From: Bacteroidia bacterium
GTDB taxonomy: Bacteria; Bacteroidota; Bacteroidia; J057
NCBI GenBank assembly: GCA_041391665.1
Contig: JAWKNO010000003.1
Location: 1,922,001-1,986,000, forward strand
Direction: 5' to 3'
Length of the DNA: 64,000 nt
The position numbers and the translations under genes were made by a program. Every line of letters begins with the position of its first letter. Position 1 is the stretch's first letter. Shown here piece by piece: positions 61,536-64,000 of the stretch. The notes beneath the pieces were generated by a model. The model searched no databases, was not told the DNA's origin, and saw only the letters and a list, made by a program, of their open reading frames with translations.

Positions 61536-61598
61536 TGTGGATAACCTTGTGGATAACCCTGTGGATAATATCCATACATCTGTGGACAATATGGATAA
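61536..61598. promoter_or_regulatory. DnaA-box cluster (candidate oriC or DnaA operator)
   Basis: Three exact TGTGGATAA boxes (inverse of TTATCCACA) at 61536-61544, 61548-61556 and 61560-61568 repeat at an exact 12-bp period. A one-mismatch box, TGTGGACAA, lies at 61581-61589 and a partial one, ATGGATAA, at 61591-61598. All point the same way. The cluster ends 23 bp before the thioesterase start. No dnaA gene is nearby, so origin status is open. Confidence 0.7.
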
Positions 61599-61621
61599 CA
61601 CGCACTTAATCAGGCTGAACT

Positions 61622-62359
61622 ATGTCACTCGCCACAACAGAACTGCATATTATCCGGGCAAATGAGGTTGACATCAACCGCAGGCTCACCCTTCCGGCTA
61701 TGATCAACCTGATGCAGGAGACGGCATGGAGCAATACAGAAGATCTGGATGCCTCGGTTTATCACCTTCAGGAGCTGGGCATTACCTGGGTAGTTACGCG
61801 ACTAAAAATAACGATTTACGACCTGCCGCTCCACCGGGAAAAAGTCTATGTCGAAACCTGGCCTTCGGGCACAGCACGGGCATTTGTATATCGCGATTAC
61901 CGTGTGTACAGCGAACAAAAGTCCTTACTGGCCGAGGCTACCAGCACCTGGATCGTGCTGGACTTCGTCAACCGCAATATCTCTCGTCTGCCCGACGAAA
62001 TGACTCCCCGCACCCGGGTGCCGGAAGGGTGTACTCCTCTGCCAAGGGCAACCGACCGCATCGTGATGCCGGAGACAACGTTACCTGAAAAACGCTTTTC
62101 CGTACGCTGGCACGACCTCGACCCCAACGGCCATGTCAATAATATGCTTTACTTCCAATGGGCACTGGAAGCACTTCCCGAAATATGGTCCCGACAGGGC
62201 CAGGTTGCGGAAATGGACATGATCATCCGCTCAGAATGCGGACACGGCGATACCATCTTATCGAGAATCGGGCGCGAATCGGAAAAAGTATTTGTTCATG
62301 AAATCGTCCAGGAAAGTGAAGGCCGAATCCTTGCCCAGGCTCGTACGGTTATGCGCTAA
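61622..62359 (+). CDS. Acyl-ACP thioesterase (FatA/FatB-like)
   Basis: This 245-aa cytoplasmic double-hotdog enzyme releases fatty acids from acyl carrier protein. N-half: NRRLTLPAMINLMQETAW, ITWVVTRLKITIYDLP, EKVYVETWPSGTARAFVYRDYRVY. C-half: FSVRWHDLDPNGHVNNMLYFQWALEALP, with the N-x-H-x-N-N-type catalytic loop. Length is normal for the bacterial family. Immediately downstream of the DnaA-box cluster. Its 3' end overlaps the next, convergent gene by 11 bp. Confidence 0.9.
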   Translation: MSLATTELHIIRANEVDINRRLTLPAMINLMQETAWSNTEDLDASVYHLQELGITWVVTRLKITIYDLPLHREKVYVETWPSGTARAFVYRDYRVYSEQKSLLAEATSTWIVLDFVNRNISRLPDEMTPRTRVPEGCTPLPRATDRIVMPETTLPEKRFSVRWHDLDPNGHVNNMLYFQWALEALPEIWSRQGQVAEMDMIIRSECGHGDTILSRIGRESEKVFVHEIVQESEGRILAQARTVMR

Positions 62360-63044
62360 ACAAAAACACATGCCAACCCTCTTCAGTCTCGACGATCGCA
62401 TCGGAGACAACCCCGTCTTTGTTGGAAATTTCCTGGGCATAGAGTATTCCCAACTCCCTTGCCGCTGTTATTTTTCCAGCCATATCACTATCAAAATACG
62501 TAACTGCCGGGTTGTTGAAAATATGGGGGCACGAACCGGGGCGATATAATCCTACCCGAATCATATCGTCGGAAAGTGTGATAAAGTTATCGGTGGCAGG
62601 ATTTCCATAGGTAATGGAAAAACCCGCTTTTTGCCACCAGGCTACAGAAACATCAAAGTCTGTTGTCATCAGGCTGACTTCATAAAATGTCCCCAAAGGG
62701 GTGGGGGTACCTTTCGGCGCATTGGGCATTTCGACATGGGGAGTCTGAAGAATTGTGAGGGACACACCTTCCGGAGATTGCCACTCCATCGCCCATTCGC
62801 TTTCAACTTCATCAGATATACTATCGCCCACAGGCAGGGGCAAAACCGTTTCCGCAAAGTATAAAAGGCCTGCGCCGTATTCAGATTCCTCATCCAGCCG
62901 AACTATTACCGTGCCGTCTGTGACCAGCGTCTGCCCGAGCAGGTCTTTGCCTAAGGGCACAAAACCAAGTTTACTGAAAAGCAGGGGCGTTTTTCTTCTG
63001 GAAAATATGGGGAGATTAATACAAACAGTATGACCAGATCTCAT
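62349..63044 (-). CDS. Tandem VOC-domain protein
   Basis: The start MRSGHTVCINLPIFSRRK at 63044 is preferred; an ATG 20 codons upstream is possible. The 231-residue protein has two vicinal-oxygen-chelate-like halves: a first near residues 1-85 (FSKLGFVPLGKDLLGQTLVTDG) and a second near 110-231 (FYEVSLMTTDFDVSVAWWQKAGFSITYG). Metal-ligand positions are not clear. Its 3' end overlaps the thioesterase gene by 11 bp on the opposite strand. Role unknown. Confidence 0.68.
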   Translation of the reverse strand: MRSGHTVCINLPIFSRRKTPLLFSKLGFVPLGKDLLGQTLVTDGTVIVRLDEESEYGAGLLYFAETVLPLPVGDSISDEVESEWAMEWQSPEGVSLTILQTPHVEMPNAPKGTPTPLGTFYEVSLMTTDFDVSVAWWQKAGFSITYGNPATDNFITLSDDMIRVGLYRPGSCPHIFNNPAVTYFDSDMAGKITAARELGILYAQEISNKDGVVSDAIVETEEGWHVFLFSA

Positions 63045-63068
63045 AACAAAAGCTTTGGCCAAATATAT

Positions 63069-63101
63069 AAAAAAAACGGACTGCCTTTTCGGGCAGTCCG
63101 T
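63069..63101 (-). terminator. Terminator of the right-end T9SS protein gene
   Basis: A perfect 10-bp stem, ACGGACTGCC (63076-63085) with GGCAGTCCGT (63092-63101), and a 6-base loop. An A run on the left (63069-63075) gives the minus-strand T tract. Confidence 0.9.
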
Positions 63102-63127
63102 CACCTTAACCTATCTTTAAGCAGGCG

Positions 63128-64000
63128 TTATTGTTTGATAATTCTGCTAACGCCAATCACATTTTGTACTTGAGTTGCACGCATGATGTACATACCGGCA
63201 GGCAGCATGGAAAGATCAACTTCCGTTTCAATCGTTCCGTCAACCGGGCGAACCTGCTGATCGAATACTACTTTACCCATCATGTCGAAGATCACAATAC
63301 CGACTGTCTCTGGTTTGGCATCCTGAATTCTGATGTTGAACATACCGTTGTTGGGGTTGGGGTAAACGGTAATGGCGGTCAGAATTTCGAGGTCTTTTTC
63401 GATAGCTGTCAGTGAACTACCCAGTGGGAAATAGCCCAGTTCGTCCATCAGAGTCCAGCAGGAAGCCCAGAAGTCTGTATCATTGCTGAAAGCACCTTTA
63501 AAAGGAACCGCTGTGAAGAAGTTATCGCCAGCAGGCAGTGCAGCCAGGTTCTGGTAAGCAGGTCCCTGGTTGGAAGGACGAGGGTCGAGCATTTCGTCGT
63601 TGGTCCAGCTAAGAGAGGGGAAGAGCGGGTCAGCCATTACGTTGTTTGCGGTGCCAAAGTAAGCAGTAATATCAGCTTTTGCATTGTCAACCGTTGTTGT
63701 AGAATCTCCCACAGAGATACCCCCAAAGCTCAAAGCTGAGATTGTAAATCCTTTGGAAGCATCATTGCCGGCAACATTCCAGAAGATATTGTTTTCCAGT
63801 TTGAGCAAGCCGTCCTGATACATTTTGTAGCTGTCGTCGCTGTTTCCAAGGATTTCGATATCCACGCCCCGGCCAAATTCAGTGAAGATGGAGTTGCGGT
63901 AGATACCACCGGCATTGTCGCGGAAAGTAACCGCACGACCGCTGCCTGTACCACTACGACCTATATAAGTAGCGTTGTAGATAGTAGGCGTTGCAAATGG
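63128..64000 (-). CDS. T9SS cargo protein, C-terminal part (N-terminus beyond window)
   Basis: 290 residues are open to the right edge in frame. The visible N-part (TYIGRSGTGSGRAVTFRDNAG, then TEFGRGVDIEILGNS and LENNIFWNVAG) has the short repeated strand turns of a right-handed parallel beta-helix. A low-complexity middle follows, then the type A T9SS sorting domain: TVYPNPNNGMFNIRIQDAKPE, GIVIFDMMGKVVFDQQV, AGMYIMRATQVQN and SRIIKQ. It is exported by T9SS. The N-terminal signal and remaining length are not in the window. Confidence 0.87.
   Translation of the reverse strand, partial: PFATPTIYNATYIGRSGTGSGRAVTFRDNAGGIYRNSIFTEFGRGVDIEILGNSDDSYKMYQDGLLKLENNIFWNVAGNDASKGFTISALSFGGISVGDSTTTVDNAKADITAYFGTANNVMADPLFPSLSWTNDEMLDPRPSNQGPAYQNLAALPAGDNFFTAVPFKGAFSNDTDFWASCWTLMDELGYFPLGSSLTAIEKDLEILTAITVYPNPNNGMFNIRIQDAKPETVGIVIFDMMGKVVFDQQVRPVDGTIETEVDLSMLPAGMYIMRATQVQNVIGVSRIIKQ

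Noticed and set aside
61536..61598. Coding tandem repeat
   Set aside because: No reading frame crosses it as part of a gene; the units match the DnaA-box consensus exactly.

Overview
The window comes from a member of the Bacteroidota, most likely a large-genome marine or freshwater lineage near Saprospiria or Chitinophagia. Evidence for the phylum: two proteins end in a type A sorting domain of the type IX secretion system (T9SS). There is a TonB-dependent receptor operon with a DUF4249 lipoprotein. DUF2851, DUF5916, an MsrB-MsrA fusion and an HD-Pnk family protein are all typical of the phylum. Several promoters fit the Bacteroidota consensus TTG-N~20-TAnnTTTG. Family placement within the phylum is inference. 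No rRNA, phage, transposase, CRISPR array or dnaA gene was seen.

Layout. 1-16.0 kb: mostly housekeeping and envelope genes. These are two tandem amidohydrolase-like genes (the first cut by the window edge), a cyclic-nucleotide-sensor/AlbA_2 fusion, a DUF2851 protein, two aldo/keto reductases, a methyltransferase coupled to an alpha/beta hydrolase, a CYTH protein, a PorE-like OmpA protein and an HD-Pnk-like protein whose kinase half looks dead. 16.0-20.9 kb: an accessory, AT-rich island. All its genes point left: an NlpE-like secreted protein, a VOC protein, a truncated GNAT gene, a secreted 381-aa protein and a vapBC pair with a wrecked toxin. They are interspersed with three direct copies of a ~120-bp repeat, a 169-bp element with terminal inverted repeats, a structured GC-rich block and a 7-bp tandem array. 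20.9-24.2 kb: pssA, a phosphosulfolactate-synthase homologue, gapA and tRNA-Glu. 24.2-30.6 kb: a 1291-aa T9SS-secreted SprB/PKD protein and a membrane-anchored GH3 glycosidase. 31-42.4 kb: purL, two more aldo/keto reductases, a DUF5916 barrel, a cyclase-family lipoprotein, an MsrBA lipoprotein and a zinc-ribbon/nuclease-fold protein. 42.4-61.4 kb: an unbroken run of leftward genes. It holds the 258-aa protein/TonB receptor/DUF4249/macroglobulin-domain operon, mprF, DUF998, an NRAMP-UspA fusion, a PadR-ABC permease operon, a UPF0175/DUF3368 toxin-antitoxin pair and a secreted caspase-like protease. 61.4-64 kb: an AT-rich stretch beside a tight cluster of perfect DnaA boxes, an acyl-ACP thioesterase, a VOC protein and the C-terminal part of a second T9SS cargo protein.

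Most notable points. (1) Three perfect DnaA boxes at an exact 12-bp period, plus degenerate ones, lie next to an AT-rich tract at 61.39-61.60 kb. This could be a replication origin or a DnaA-controlled promoter. (2) The 16-21 kb island looks like a set of leftward gene cassettes, with the ~120-bp repeat lying 3' of three of its genes. (3) The HD-Pnk-like protein has lost all visible kinase motifs while keeping the HD phosphohydrolase site. (4) Several proteins keep a fold but have lost catalytic residues: the amidohydrolase at 0.9-2.7 kb and the nuclease-like protein at 41.7 kb.

Genes that plausibly work together: pssA and mprF in membrane phospholipids; the T9SS cargo proteins and perhaps the PorE-like protein in surface secretion; the 42.4-49.4 kb operon in TonB-dependent uptake or surface display; and PadR with its downstream permease as a self-regulated exporter module. 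All coordinates, translations and hairpins were read by eye from the sequence; family assignments rest on remembered motifs, not on a database search.
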